This document shows, in pieces, positions 1 through 7,454 of a stretch of DNA of 17,949 bases. This DNA is from Verrucomicrobia subdivision 3 bacterium UBA7542. GTDB lineage: Bacteria; Verrucomicrobiota; Verrucomicrobiia; Limisphaerales; UBA11358. The stretch is from contig DLMG01000386.1 in the NCBI GenBank assembly GCA_002479245.1, positions 13,134-31,082 on the forward strand, written 5' to 3'. The translations under genes were made by a program, and so were the position numbers. Within the stretch, counting starts at the first letter, position 1. Every line of letters starts with the position of its first letter. The notes under the pieces are model-generated. The model did not search any database, was not told the DNA's origin, and was given only the letters and a program-made list of their open reading frames with translations.

Positions 1-1226
1 CCAGCCTCTTCATATCCGGAGGTTCCGTTGATTTGTCCGGCTAAAAACAGATTCTTGCAAGCCTTTGTTTCCAAGGACGGCAGTAATTGTGTCGGATAAG
101 CGAAATCATATTCCACAGCATAGGCTGGACGCATGATTTCAGCATTTTCGCAGCCTATGATTGTCCTGACCAATTCCACCTGGACTTCAAACGGCAGACT
201 TGTTGAGAAGCCGTTGACGTAGAATTCGTCGGTTTCAATCCCCTCCGGCTCAAGAAAAATTTGATGCCGCTCCTTTTCTGGAAATTTCACAACTTTATCC
301 TCAATTGACGGACAATATCTCGGTCCTATTCCTTGAATAGTGCCTGAATATAAAGGGGATTTGTGTAAATTTGAGCGGACTATTTCCGCAGTCTTTTGTG
401 TAGTAAATGTTATGAAACAGCTCAATTGACCGTTTGTTTTGTCGAGAATTGAGTTTGGTGGATACTTGCCATTGGAACGGCTGGCTTGCGGCGTTTTCCC
501 GGGCGATTGTTCCATGTGGAACAAATCATCCTTCCAGAATGTGAAATAAGGAACTGGTTCGTCTCCCGATTGAACTTCTGTTTTGGAGAAGTCGATTGAT
601 CGTCTCAAAAGTCGTGGCGGAGTTCCGGTTTTTAGCCGGCCAAGCTCAAGGCCGATTTCTTTAAGCGACGCTGACAAGCCTAGTGCTGCCGAATCGCCGG
701 CCCGTCCGCCTGGCTGCTGGTTCGATCCAACATGCATCAATCCCCGAAGAAATGTCCCCGTCGTTATGACAATTGTTTTTCCGAGGTACTGGACTTCAAG
801 GGTTGTTTCGACGCCGAAAGCTTCCCCATTCTTGTGAAGAATTTTCGATGCCTGTCCCTGTTTTACATCCAAATTTGGCTCCGATTCGCAAACCCATTTC
901 ATGCGAAACTGGTAGGCCTTTTTATCGCACTGAGCGCGCGGAGCCCAGACAGCCGGACCTTTTTTGGTGTTCAGCATCCTGAACTGCAACCCGGTCATGT
1001 CCGTGTTCCTGCCCACCTCCCCACCCAAAGCATCAATTTCGCGCGCCAGATGCCCCTTGGCGAGTCCGCCGATGGCAGGGTTGCAAGACATCTGTCCGAT
1101 TGTGTCTGCATTCATGGTAAGCAGCAAGGTTTGACAGCCCATTCTGGCAGCAGCCAATGAGGCTTCAATCCCAGCGTGACCGGCACCGACAACAATGACG
1201 TCGTATTGTTTTGGGTAAACAAACAT
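1..1226 (-). CDS. mnmG: tRNA uridine-5-carboxymethylaminomethyl modification enzyme MnmG (GidA), C-terminus beyond window
   Basis: Reading the minus strand from the ATG at 1224-1226 gives 408 uninterrupted codons to the left edge. The N-terminus holds the FAD/dinucleotide-binding motif VVGAGHAGIEAS, followed by MSCNPAIGGLAKGH, which is typical of MnmG, then ALGGEVGRNTD, TGTFLRGLMHVG and RLKTGTPPR. The last visible residues, NLFLAGQINGTSGYEEA, are a second family signature. MnmG is an FAD enzyme that works with the GTPase MnmE to install the cmnm5 group on U34 of several tRNAs, tRNA-Lys(UUU) among them. The family is about 620 residues, so roughly the C-terminal third lies outside the window. 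The start is 5 bases after the pgi stop on the same strand, so the two are probably co-transcribed. Family identification is firm. Confidence 0.96.
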   Translation of the reverse strand, partial: MFVYPKQYDVIVVGAGHAGIEASLAAARMGCQTLLLTMNADTIGQMSCNPAIGGLAKGHLAREIDALGGEVGRNTDMTGLQFRMLNTKKGPAVWAPRAQCDKKAYQFRMKWVCESEPNLDVKQGQASKILHKNGEAFGVETTLEVQYLGKTIVITTGTFLRGLMHVGSNQQPGGRAGDSAALGLSASLKEIGLELGRLKTGTPPRLLRRSIDFSKTEVQSGDEPVPYFTFWKDDLFHMEQSPGKTPQASRSNGKYPPNSILDKTNGQLSCFITFTTQKTAEIVRSNLHKSPLYSGTIQGIGPRYCPSIEDKVVKFPEKERHQIFLEPEGIETDEFYVNGFSTSLPFEVQVELVRTIIGCENAEIMRPAYAVEYDFAYPTQLLPSLETKACKNLFLAGQINGTSGYEEA

Positions 1227-1231
1227 GAAAA

Positions 1232-2827
1232 TCAAACCAATGTGTATTTATTACGTAATATGTTGCTATCAAGTATATTAGAAATTTTTGTATCTTGGTT
1301 TGCGGACAGGTGTTCGCAAATTTTGAAGATATGCTCAATGTCTTCCTCCATTCCGATTCCCTTGGAGATTTCCTCAACGGTGAACGGCTTGCCGGGTTGC
1401 TTGGAGAGGAAAACAAATACCCTGCACTGCGTCTCAATCACCTTGTCGGCCGCTTTCTTGCCAGCCTCAACACCTGGCTGGTGGTAGGCGTTGACATTGA
1501 TTAGCGAAGCATAAAGCCCCACAGCTCGTTCAAACAGGGCGATCAACATCCCAACAGTGTAAGGCGACACATCTTTGACTGTGATTGTAATGGATTCCCG
1601 TCCCTTTTCGGCCAAAGCTTGGCGGGTTCCCAAGTAAAACCCATGAAGATAATCCCCGGATGTTACCTTTGGCTCAACTTCCAGGCTTTGCTTTTGTTCA
1701 TCCTTCAAGACCTCAATAAAGGTGGCGAAGAAGTTGTTCAGTCCATCCCTGAGCTGCTGAACGTACGAGTGTTGGTCCGTCGCCCCTTTGTTTCCAAGTA
1801 CGACAATTCCTTGGTTGACCACGTTACGGTCCAAATCATGTTCTTTCCCAAGCGACTCCATCACGAGTTGTTGAAGATACTTTGAAAACAGCTCCAGACG
1901 GTCTTTATAGAGTAAAACGACCATATTTTTAGTTCCTTTACCGTTACCTGACTCGTACAAAGCCAATGCGAGCTGTGACGCTGGGTTTTCTTTAACGTTA
2001 GCTATCCGTGTCGACTCGTCACATTTACAAGCGCCTAGAATTAAACTGTTTATGTCAATTCCTTGTAATGCGGCTGGCAATAGCCCGACAGGCGACAGTT
2101 CGCTGGTTCGGCCGCCGACCCAATCCCACATCGGGAATCGTGTCAACCATTTGTTCTCTACTGCCCGCTTGTCGAGGGCGCTGCCAAGGGTGGTTATGGC
2201 AACAGCATGCTGCCCGAAATGGAGACCTGCGCGCTTGAAAGCATCTTCGGCAATGAGCATACCGTTGCGGGTTTCCTTGGTGCCGCCGGACTTGGAAATG
2301 ATGATGCAAAGCGTTCGGTTCAAGTCAGATCCAATGGATGCCAGAACCCGGTTCATTCCGTCGGGGTCGGTATTGTCAAAAAAATGCGGCTTCAGCTTGT
2401 CTGTGCGCGGATCGCCCAAGGCGTGGGCGACGAATTGCGGTCCCAGAGCTGATCCGCCAATCCCGATTAAAAGGTAATTCTTGAATGGCCCACCAGCGCC
2501 GCAGACTTCATTTGCGTGAACCTTACTGGCAAAATTCTTGATCTGGGCGATGGCATTTTCAATTTCCTTGCGAATGTCCGGCGTTGGCGCAAGTGAGGGA
2601 TTTCGCAGCCAATAATGCCCAACCATCCGGTTTTCATCAGGATTAGCAATGGCTCCGGCCTCAAGCTGTGCCATGTTGGCAAACGCCTTTTGGATCTTCG
2701 GTTCCATTCGGGCGAAGAACGCGTCGTCCACATTCATCCGGCTCAAATCCACGGCCAGGCCGAGCTCGGGAAACTCGGTGTAATACTTTTGAAAACGTTC
2801 CCACCACTGCAATTTCGTATAATTCAT
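1232..2827 (-). CDS. pgi: Glucose-6-phosphate isomerase, plastid/cyanobacterial type
   Basis: 531 residues from the ATG at 2825-2827 ([12 protein letters not shown]). It interconverts glucose-6-phosphate and fructose-6-phosphate in the cytosol. Visible motifs in order: [11 protein letters not shown], the sugar-phosphate loop [44 protein letters not shown], and the C-terminal [13 protein letters not shown] carrying the active-site lysine. The GGRTSE and [14 protein letters not shown] wording is that of the plastid/cyanobacterial branch, which also has a C-terminal tail of about 60 residues with a 'FTVEEI' segment, present here. The frame stays open 92 codons upstream, but that extension lies in repeat-rich spacer DNA and looks non-coding, so I start at 2827. 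No strong Shine-Dalgarno is visible. The gene is followed after 5 bases by mnmG. Confidence 0.95.
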   Translation of the reverse strand: MNYTKLQWWERFQKYYTEFPELGLAVDLSRMNVDDAFFARMEPKIQKAFANMAQLEAGAIANPDENRMVGHYWLRNPSLAPTPDIRKEIENAIAQIKNFASKVHANEVCGAGGPFKNYLLIGIGGSALGPQFVAHALGDPRTDKLKPHFFDNTDPDGMNRVLASIGSDLNRTLCIIISKSGGTKETRNGMLIAEDAFKRAGLHFGQHAVAITTLGSALDKRAVENKWLTRFPMWDWVGGRTSELSPVGLLPAALQGIDINSLILGACKCDESTRIANVKENPASQLALALYESGNGKGTKNMVVLLYKDRLELFSKYLQQLVMESLGKEHDLDRNVVNQGIVVLGNKGATDQHSYVQQLRDGLNNFFATFIEVLKDEQKQSLEVEPKVTSGDYLHGFYLGTRQALAEKGRESITITVKDVSPYTVGMLIALFERAVGLYASLINVNAYHQPGVEAGKKAADKVIETQCRVFVFLSKQPGKPFTVEEISKGIGMEEDIEHIFKICEHLSANQDTKISNILDSNILRNKYTLV

Positions 2828-2974
2828 AAAATAAGTCTCAAATAGTTTGAAATAAACCGGACAGCAAATCCTAGCAAGAAAAGAAAATCCGAAAAGACAT
2901 TTGAACCTCAAACCGGCAGATGAGATGAACCGCGAAATACTTGGCACGGCAATGGCCACAACCAAATGGAAACC

Positions 2975-3153
2975 TAACGCAGAGAGGCAGAGGACGCCGA
3001 GGACCGCGGAGGAAATCCACTGTGCTGTGGCGTTTTTGCATTCCTTTGCGGCGAGTTTTGTTCCGGCCCGTCGGCAGCCTCGCCCACCGGAATCCGTGTT
3101 CATCCGTGGTTAAAGATATTTTGCGTCTTTTGTGCTTTTTGTGGCAAAGAAAA
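2975..3153. repeat. Composite dispersed spacer repeats; no gene in 2828-3310
   Basis: The 483-base spacer between pgi and the histidine kinase contains no convincing gene. At 2975-3017 a short G/A-rich unit (GCRGAG-like) recurs about five times at 8-10 base spacing. At 3091-3153, read on the minus strand, come degenerate CACAAAA-type units (CACAAAAAGCACAAAAGACG) and then CCACGGATGAACACGGAT. From memory these phrases recur in spacers of many Verrucomicrobia, Planctomycetes and some cyanobacteria; I could not check this. The reading frames across the region give low-complexity or cysteine/arginine-rich peptides that look like shadows. Confidence 0.6.
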
Positions 3154-3310
3154 TTCTCGTCTGGGTTTGGGTTTATTGAGCCAACTTCAACATCCAAACG
3201 CAATTGTCGTTCACCCGCACTCCAGATGCGCCCGACGTTTGAATGCCGCCGGAAAGGTTGGGACGGCAGGTTTGAATCCGAAACCCAACTTGCGAATGGT
3301 CCCGAATTTT

Positions 3311-5041
3311 TTACTTCACCGGCAGGGTGATGCGCATGGTCGTGCCGCGACCGGGGCGCGACAAAATCCGGATTTGTCCGCGATGAGTTTCGATGATGCG
3401 ACCGACGATGGCCAGGCCAAGCCCGGTTCCTTTGGCCTTGGTCGTGCCCAGAACTGTGGTGAAGGCCCGGCGCTGAACTTCCCGGCTCATACCACGGCCG
3501 GTGTCCCTGAATTCCATGGAAGCGTGCGTTGCGCTCGGGTTGCCGCGCGGCAGATGAACTGCGCGGGACTTGATGGTAAGCGTGCCGCCCTCCGGCATGG
3601 CCTCGGCGGCATTGAGGATCAAATTCAGGAACACTTGTTCCAGTTGCGTCGCGTCGCCCATCACGACCGGTAAATCGGGCTGCAATTGGCGGATCAGCCG
3701 GATGTTTTGATTCGCCAGCTTGTGACGCACCAGCAATCCCAGTTCGTCCACCAATTCATTCAAATTCACCGGCGCGAGCCTGGGCTCGGTGGTGCGCGCA
3801 AACGCGAGAATTTGCTCGACGATCTTGTTCAGGTGCTCGATTTTTGCGTCAATGATCCGGGCATCCTTCGCGCGCGGGTCGCTGTCGGGAAACTTCAAAT
3901 CCAGCGAGTGATACAGCAGCTTCATCACCGTGAGCGGATTGCGGATTTCGTGGGCGACCTCGGCGGCCAGCAGGCCGAGCACGGAAAGCTTTTCGTTCTG
4001 ACGCAATTGCTCCTCGACGTCCACGACGCGTTCGTACAGCCGGGCCTTTTCAATCGCAATGGCCGACAACTCAGCCAGCGCGCTCAAGATGCTGATTTCC
4101 TCGTTGGAAAAATTGTACGGTCGGCCCATATAGACGCTCAATGTCCCAATCGCCTGACCGGCAAAGATCAGCGGCACGCTCAGCAGCGAAACCAATCCTT
4201 CGCACCGCGCGACTTCGACGTGCTGATAACGGCTTGACGTCTGGACGTTGGCGACCTGCATCGGTTTTTTGCGGCGCACGACCACGCCGAGCAGGCTGTC
4301 GTCCACGGGCAGCCGCGGTTTGTTGAGGTAGGCTTCGCCCGCGCCGTGGCTGGCGCGCAAATCAAGCCATTCGCGGCTTTCATCCAGCATCATCAGCGAA
4401 CACACCCGGGCCCGCATGAGCAGGCACGCTTCGCGCGTGATGACCTGCAACGCCTCGTCCAAATTCAACGTGGAGTTGATCGTCCGGCTCACGCTCGCCA
4501 GCGATTCAAACAAATGAACCTTCAGCCGCAACTGTTCATACAGCCATGTGTTTTGGATTACTTTGGCCGCTTGGATGGCCAGTTCCTGGAGCAGTTCCTG
4601 GTCTTCAGCCGTGAATGCGTCCGCGCGATCCGAATCCACATTGAGCACGCCGCGCGTTTCGCCGTTCACTTCCAGCGGCACGGCCAGTTCCGACCGCACG
4701 CCGCGCCGCGCCATGACGTAACGCGGGTCCTGCGTCACGTTGCCGACGCACGCGGGTTTGCCGGTGCGCGCAACCCAGCCGGTGATGCCTTCACCAACGC
4801 GCAATTTGAGCCGCGTTGCCGCCGCCAGCAGGTTCTGCGACGCGTGGATTTCCAGAAAGCCCGATGTGGGATTGATCAAGACCACTGAACCGCTCGACGC
4901 GTGCATCAGCCGCACCGCTTCGCTTACGATCAATTGTAGCGCTTCCTGGGGTTCAAGCGTGGAATGAATGACATTGCTCACTTGATAGAGCAATTGCAGC
5001 CGCTCGTAACGCGACATCCGTCTGGAAGGCTCGTCACTCAT
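3311..5041 (-). CDS. Soluble GAF-GAF sensor histidine kinase
   Basis: 576 residues, no membrane segment or signal peptide, so a cytoplasmic sensor. Two GAF domains occupy about residues 30-165 and 185-335. A dimerisation/phosphoacceptor domain follows with the H-box AAEVAHEIRNPLTVMKLL. The C-terminal ATPase domain has N-box LNLILNAAEAMPEGG, G1 box FRDTGRGM and G2 box GTGLGLAI. The kinase should autophosphorylate the H-box histidine and pass phosphate to a response regulator, but none is encoded nearby, so the partner is unknown. GAF ligands cannot be read from sequence. The ATG at 5041 lies 16 bases after the stop of the lptG-like gene, so the kinase is probably the second gene of that operon. 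A second in-frame ATG lies 8 codons in (MSRYERLQ). Confidence 0.92.
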   Translation of the reverse strand: MSDEPSRRMSRYERLQLLYQVSNVIHSTLEPQEALQLIVSEAVRLMHASSGSVVLINPTSGFLEIHASQNLLAAATRLKLRVGEGITGWVARTGKPACVGNVTQDPRYVMARRGVRSELAVPLEVNGETRGVLNVDSDRADAFTAEDQELLQELAIQAAKVIQNTWLYEQLRLKVHLFESLASVSRTINSTLNLDEALQVITREACLLMRARVCSLMMLDESREWLDLRASHGAGEAYLNKPRLPVDDSLLGVVVRRKKPMQVANVQTSSRYQHVEVARCEGLVSLLSVPLIFAGQAIGTLSVYMGRPYNFSNEEISILSALAELSAIAIEKARLYERVVDVEEQLRQNEKLSVLGLLAAEVAHEIRNPLTVMKLLYHSLDLKFPDSDPRAKDARIIDAKIEHLNKIVEQILAFARTTEPRLAPVNLNELVDELGLLVRHKLANQNIRLIRQLQPDLPVVMGDATQLEQVFLNLILNAAEAMPEGGTLTIKSRAVHLPRGNPSATHASMEFRDTGRGMSREVQRRAFTTVLGTTKAKGTGLGLAIVGRIIETHRGQIRILSRPGRGTTMRITLPVK

Positions 5042-5057
5042 AAATTGGAATTCAGAT

Positions 5058-6179
5058 TCATCGCACGCGTGCCGTCAGCACCAGTCCCATCGCCCCAAAA
5101 AACATATTGGGCAGCCAGGCCGCCAGCCAGGCGGGCAGATGGCCGGCGGAGCCCAGCGCGAGACTCACCTGCTGGATTATAAAATAGACGAAGCAAATGA
5201 AAATGCTGCCGGCCACGCCGACGAAAAGATTCCGGCGGCCCGAAGCCGCGCCAAACGGAATGGCGATGAGCACCACAACCAGACACGTCCAGGGCGCGGC
5301 CAGACGTCCGTACAATTTCGTGAGCAGCCAGCTTGCATCCGCCCGCGGCAAATTCGGATTTAGCCGCAAATGATGATAAATGACTTTGAGCGGAATATCC
5401 GCCCGGCGAGAATTGCGGAGGCTCTGATAGCTGCTGATTTTGATCTCGTCCTCAATTTCCGCCGGTTTTTCGGTGAATTCTGGCATTGCCAGCACATTTG
5501 TTTGAAATGATGGCAACAGCGGCGCGCTTGCGTTCGTCTGCGAGTATCCCGCCGCATTGAAAAAAGTCCAGACGCCGGTGATGCGAATCGCGCGGTCGGC
5601 ATACAAGCGGTGGCTCGAACCGTCAGGCAGCGTCCAGTTCACCTGCGGCTTCAGCATTTCGGCGGTTTTTACGCGATATTCGGCAATAAACCATGTGCGA
5701 TGATCACGCGCATTGGTGAAGCCGAAGTTGCGGAAATCGTTTTGCGTTCCAACATCGCCCGGCTTTTGCACATAGCGGGTCTTGATGCGGTCCGCCCAAT
5801 TCGCACTGCGCGGCACGCACCATTCATTCAGCCAGAACAAAACCACGCTCGCCGCCAAACCCACGACCAGATAGGGCACGCACAAACGCCACAAACTCAC
5901 GCCCGCCGCGCGCATGGCGGTGATTTCGTTGTGGCGCGTGTGATTCGTGAGCGTGTAAAGCAACGCGAGCAGCAGCACGACCGGCAGTATCGTCACCAAA
6001 AATTCCGGCGTCATCGCAACGGAATACTCGATGACATCGAGCAAATGCAGTTTGCGTTCCTGCATTTCCTGCAACTCGGTGAACAGGTCGTAGGAAGTCC
6101 AGAAAATCAGAAAACCGCCGAGGCAATACGCCAGCGGCGTGAGCAGTTCGCGGAACAGATATCGGTCAAGCAACCGCAT
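5058..6179 (-). CDS. LptF/LptG-family (YjgP/YjgQ) lipopolysaccharide export permease
   Basis: 373 residues from the ATG at 6177-6179 (MRLLDRYLFRELL); the frame is open 13 codons further up, but MRLLDRYL is the usual family beginning. It has three hydrophobic segments in the first 120 residues, including FLVTILPVVLLLALLYTL, then the motif EITAMRAAGVSLWRL on the cytoplasmic side. A soluble middle part of about 150 residues is expected to be the periplasmic beta-jellyroll. Three C-terminal membrane segments begin at about residue 285. Family members form the inner-membrane LptB2FG transporter that extracts LPS and passes it to LptC/LptA, which implies a Gram-negative envelope. LptF and LptG are hard to tell apart; the size and single-gene context slightly favour LptG. 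A histidine kinase follows 16 bases downstream. Confidence 0.9.
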   Translation of the reverse strand: MRLLDRYLFRELLTPLAYCLGGFLIFWTSYDLFTELQEMQERKLHLLDVIEYSVAMTPEFLVTILPVVLLLALLYTLTNHTRHNEITAMRAAGVSLWRLCVPYLVVGLAASVVLFWLNEWCVPRSANWADRIKTRYVQKPGDVGTQNDFRNFGFTNARDHRTWFIAEYRVKTAEMLKPQVNWTLPDGSSHRLYADRAIRITGVWTFFNAAGYSQTNASAPLLPSFQTNVLAMPEFTEKPAEIEDEIKISSYQSLRNSRRADIPLKVIYHHLRLNPNLPRADASWLLTKLYGRLAAPWTCLVVVLIAIPFGAASGRRNLFVGVAGSIFICFVYFIIQQVSLALGSAGHLPAWLAAWLPNMFFGAMGLVLTARVR

Positions 6180-6348
6180 TGTGTGGTCAGAGTAAGCGGG
6201 GCGAGTCGTATGGAGCAAGTTTTGTCGTCAGCGCAAAACTAATCCGCCGGACGAAGCTCAAAGCGTATCGCTGGTTTTCGCCCGCCTGTGCGCTACGGCG
6301 CGGCAGCCTTCGCTCTTCGTTCTGGCTCGCCGAGCCGCAACTCGCAGT

Positions 6349-6416
6349 GGAACGCCGGATTTATCCGGCAGGCGGACGAACCGCGCGTGGGGCTAGCCGG
6401 ATGAATCCGGCGTTCC
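6349..6416. repeat. Nested palindromic spacer repeat
   Basis: Two 21-base arms (6349-6369 and 6396-6416) are inverted copies differing at one position. Each arm itself contains a palindrome built on GCCGGAT/ATCCGGC. The 26-base loop is GC-rich. The rest of the spacer 6180-6471 shows no gene; the frame open across it on the plus strand is arginine- and proline-rich and looks non-coding. This resembles REP-like mobile palindromes spread through genomes, often by a RAYT transposase, but none is encoded here. Confidence 0.65.
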
Positions 6417-6471
6417 GGCGGCAGTAGCGGGTTGTGTCTACCAACCGGATTACCACCGCAAAAAACCTTGC

Positions 6472-6501
6472 GTGACAGCGTGGCTGTTTTAACATGATAA
6501 T
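6472..6501 (+). promoter_or_regulatory. Predicted sigma70-type promoter for the tRNA-Lys locus
   Basis: GTGACA at 6472-6477 (5 of 6 to TTGACA) and GATAAT at 6496-6501 (5 of 6 to TATAAT) are separated by 18 bases. The following stretch to about 6511 is C/G-rich, like the discriminator of stringently controlled stable-RNA promoters. Transcription would begin near 6508, just ahead of the first tRNA-like copy at 6517. This is a prediction from consensus matching only. Confidence 0.5.
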
Positions 6502-6516
6502 CTTCGGCCCCTTGGT

Positions 6517-6592
6517 GGGTTGGTAGCTCAGTTGGTAGAGCAGCCCCGAAAGTTTTCGGGGTTGGTGTGGGGTTTAAGCCCCCGCTTTGATG
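6517..6592 (+). pseudogene. Degenerate tRNA-Lys-like gene (first copy)
   Basis: The 5' part is a normal tRNA beginning: acceptor strand GGGTTGG, then D-arm GCTC/GAGC (last strand 6538-6541). After that it departs from a tRNA. The anticodon position holds a 7-bp hairpin (6544-6550 with 6555-6561) with a four-base AGTT loop, so there is no seven-base anticodon loop. A T-arm-like hairpin follows (6567-6572 with 6580-6585, loop TTTAAGC, one base off TTCAAGC). The 3' acceptor strand is absent; TTTGATGGG does not pair with GGGTTGG. I read it as a decayed tRNA-Lys still sitting behind a promoter. Confidence 0.6.
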
Positions 6593-6607
6593 GGTAATTG
6601 TTTTTGT

Positions 6608-6645
6608 GGGTTGGTAGCTCAGTTGGTAGAGCAGTGCCCTTTTAA
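6608..6645 (+). pseudogene. tRNA-Lys(TTT) 5' half, cut after the anticodon loop
   Basis: Identical to the first copy for 29 bases (6606-6634 versus 6515-6543). Acceptor strand GGGTTGG, D-arm, base 26, the 5' anticodon strand GTGCC (6634-6638) and the loop CTTTTAA (6639-6645, anticodon TTT at 6641-6643) fit tRNA-Lys(UUU) exactly. The next five bases, TTCAA, cannot pair with GTGCC, and no T-arm or 3' acceptor follows. The gene is therefore cut at the 3' edge of the anticodon loop, a common crossover site for tyrosine recombinases. I infer an integration junction; the 3' half is not in the window. Confidence 0.75.
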
Positions 6646-6798
6646 TTCAAAACCGCGAATTTTAGCTATTTTTAGCCATTTTTAATTCGCCTTTGCAATC
6701 ATTACGGAACCCTTGATTTCATTGACGATTTTCGATGTTGCGATGTCATCCCTTGTCATCTCAAAAAATCCAAAATTTTTCAATCGGGTTACAAGAAA

Positions 6799-6912
6799 GG
6801 TGCAAGTTTTTTTGGTGCCTTTAGGGCATTTTTCGCGCCCAAAATTTGCACCCACTTGCACCCGTAATGCGACGCAACCCTTGTAATTACTGGCTAAAAA
6901 TGCGGGTGCAAG
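6799..6912. repeat. Four copies of GGGTGCAAG-like motif in gene-free 6646-7005
   Basis: The motif occurs as GGTGCAAG at 6799-6806 and GGGTGCAAG at 6904-6912 on the plus strand, both followed by TTTTT, and inverted at 6846-6853 and 6855-6863. The 360-base stretch 6646-7005 otherwise has an inverted repeat at 6655-6661/6684-6690 (GCGAATT/AATTCGC) next to the tRNA break and no gene I trust. The copies could be recombinase arm sites, operator sites or iterons; the sequence does not decide. Confidence 0.4.
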
Positions 6913-6968
6913 TTTTTCAAATTTTAACACTGCAACTGTGGCGCGAGCTTTTGCACTACAAAGTTAGG

Positions 6969-6992
6969 GGCAGCATCAAAAATGATGCTGCC
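6969..6992. terminator. Perfect 10-bp hairpin after the helix-turn-helix gene
   Basis: GGCAGCATCA (6969-6978) pairs perfectly with 6983-6992 across an AAAA loop. It lies 14 bases beyond the stop of the minus-strand gene ending at 7006, where a terminator for that operon would be expected. The trailing T-run on the minus strand is weak (CCCTAACTTTG), so intrinsic termination is uncertain. Confidence 0.45.
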
Positions 6993-7005
6993 ATGTGTGC
7001 CAATT

Positions 7006-7215
7006 TTATTCAGCCGTGTTTAGGAGCCTGATCAACTCTGAACGTTGCACCAGAAACTTTCCGCGAAGCACACGACACGCTTTCAGTTTCCGCCGTTGAA
7101 CCAGCCGATAAACGGTATAATAATTCAAGCCGAGCATTTTGGCTGATTCCTCAATCGAATAGGCTAGGCGTTCTGTGGTGGCTTCTGCTGGTTCCAGTTT
7201 TTGTTCATTTTCCAT
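7006..7215 (-). CDS. Small excisionase-like helix-turn-helix DNA-binding protein
   Basis: 69 residues from the ATG at 7213-7215 (MENEQKLEPAEATTERLAYS). Starting 23 codons further up is possible, but the shorter start gives a protein matching its paralogue at 8024-8236. The core SIEESAKMLGLNYYTVYRLVQRRKLKACRV is split here for brevity: SIEESAKMLGL is the first helix, NYYTVYRLVQ the recognition helix, RRKLKACRVLRGKFLV the wing. This is the MerR-like winged-helix fold of excisionases and small plasmid or phage regulators (HTH_17 type). It probably binds DNA and either directs recombination or represses transcription. A 7-bp inverted repeat 22 bases upstream could be its own operator. It ends the minus-strand run 8528-7006, with a 240-base gap before it. 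Confidence 0.75.
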   Translation of the reverse strand: MENEQKLEPAEATTERLAYSIEESAKMLGLNYYTVYRLVQRRKLKACRVLRGKFLVQRSELIRLLNTAE

Positions 7216-7236
7216 ATCTTTTCTGTTTAGGAATGA

Positions 7237-7254
7237 TTGAACGATTCCGTTCAA
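7237..7254. promoter_or_regulatory. Inverted repeat upstream of the helix-turn-helix gene
   Basis: TTGAACG (7237-7243) and CGTTCAA (7248-7254) are perfect inverted 7-mers with a four-base spacer, 22 bases upstream of the ATG at 7215 on the minus strand. The dyad size suits a small dimeric regulator, so autoregulation is plausible but unproven. Confidence 0.4.
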
Positions 7255-7384
7255 ATCCGCAATCGGTTCGGCGTTGTGCCTCACCTATTTTATTGCGAAT
7301 GAACACAAAATTTCACAGGCCGGAAGGTCAATCGAAGTAAAATCGCGCGGCTGATTGTCCGCCTGCGCGGTTGGTTATGCTCAC

Positions 7385-7444
7385 GAATTGGAAGCTGATT
7401 CCGCCAATTCCATTGTCAGAAATTTATATATGTTTTCCTGACAA
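7385..7444. repeat. Two adjacent hairpins downstream of the 186-residue gene
   Basis: GAATTGG (7385-7391) pairs with CCAATTC (7404-7410), and TTGTCAG (7413-7419) pairs with CTGACAA (7438-7444), the latter extendable by AAA/TTT. Both lie within 70 bases beyond the stop at 7455 on the minus strand. The T-run is on the wrong side for a minus-strand terminator. The rest of 7255-7384 shows nothing recognisable. Confidence 0.4.
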
Positions 7445-7454
7445 AAAATCACCC

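Noticed and set aside
2828..3103. 92-codon N-terminal extension of pgi
   Set aside because: It is encoded by repeat-rich spacer, is cysteine-rich and hydrophobic, and is absent from the family; the start at 2827 matches normal length.
4346..4888. Long plus-strand frames opposite the histidine kinase
   Set aside because: Arginine- and histidine-rich antisense shadows of a GC-rich gene with clear domains on the minus strand.
6682..6930. 82-codon minus-strand frame in the junction spacer
   Set aside because: No family recognised, the frame spans the GGGTGCAAG repeats and AT-rich tracts, and no Shine-Dalgarno or coupled neighbour supports it. A decayed C-terminal fragment of an element gene remains possible.
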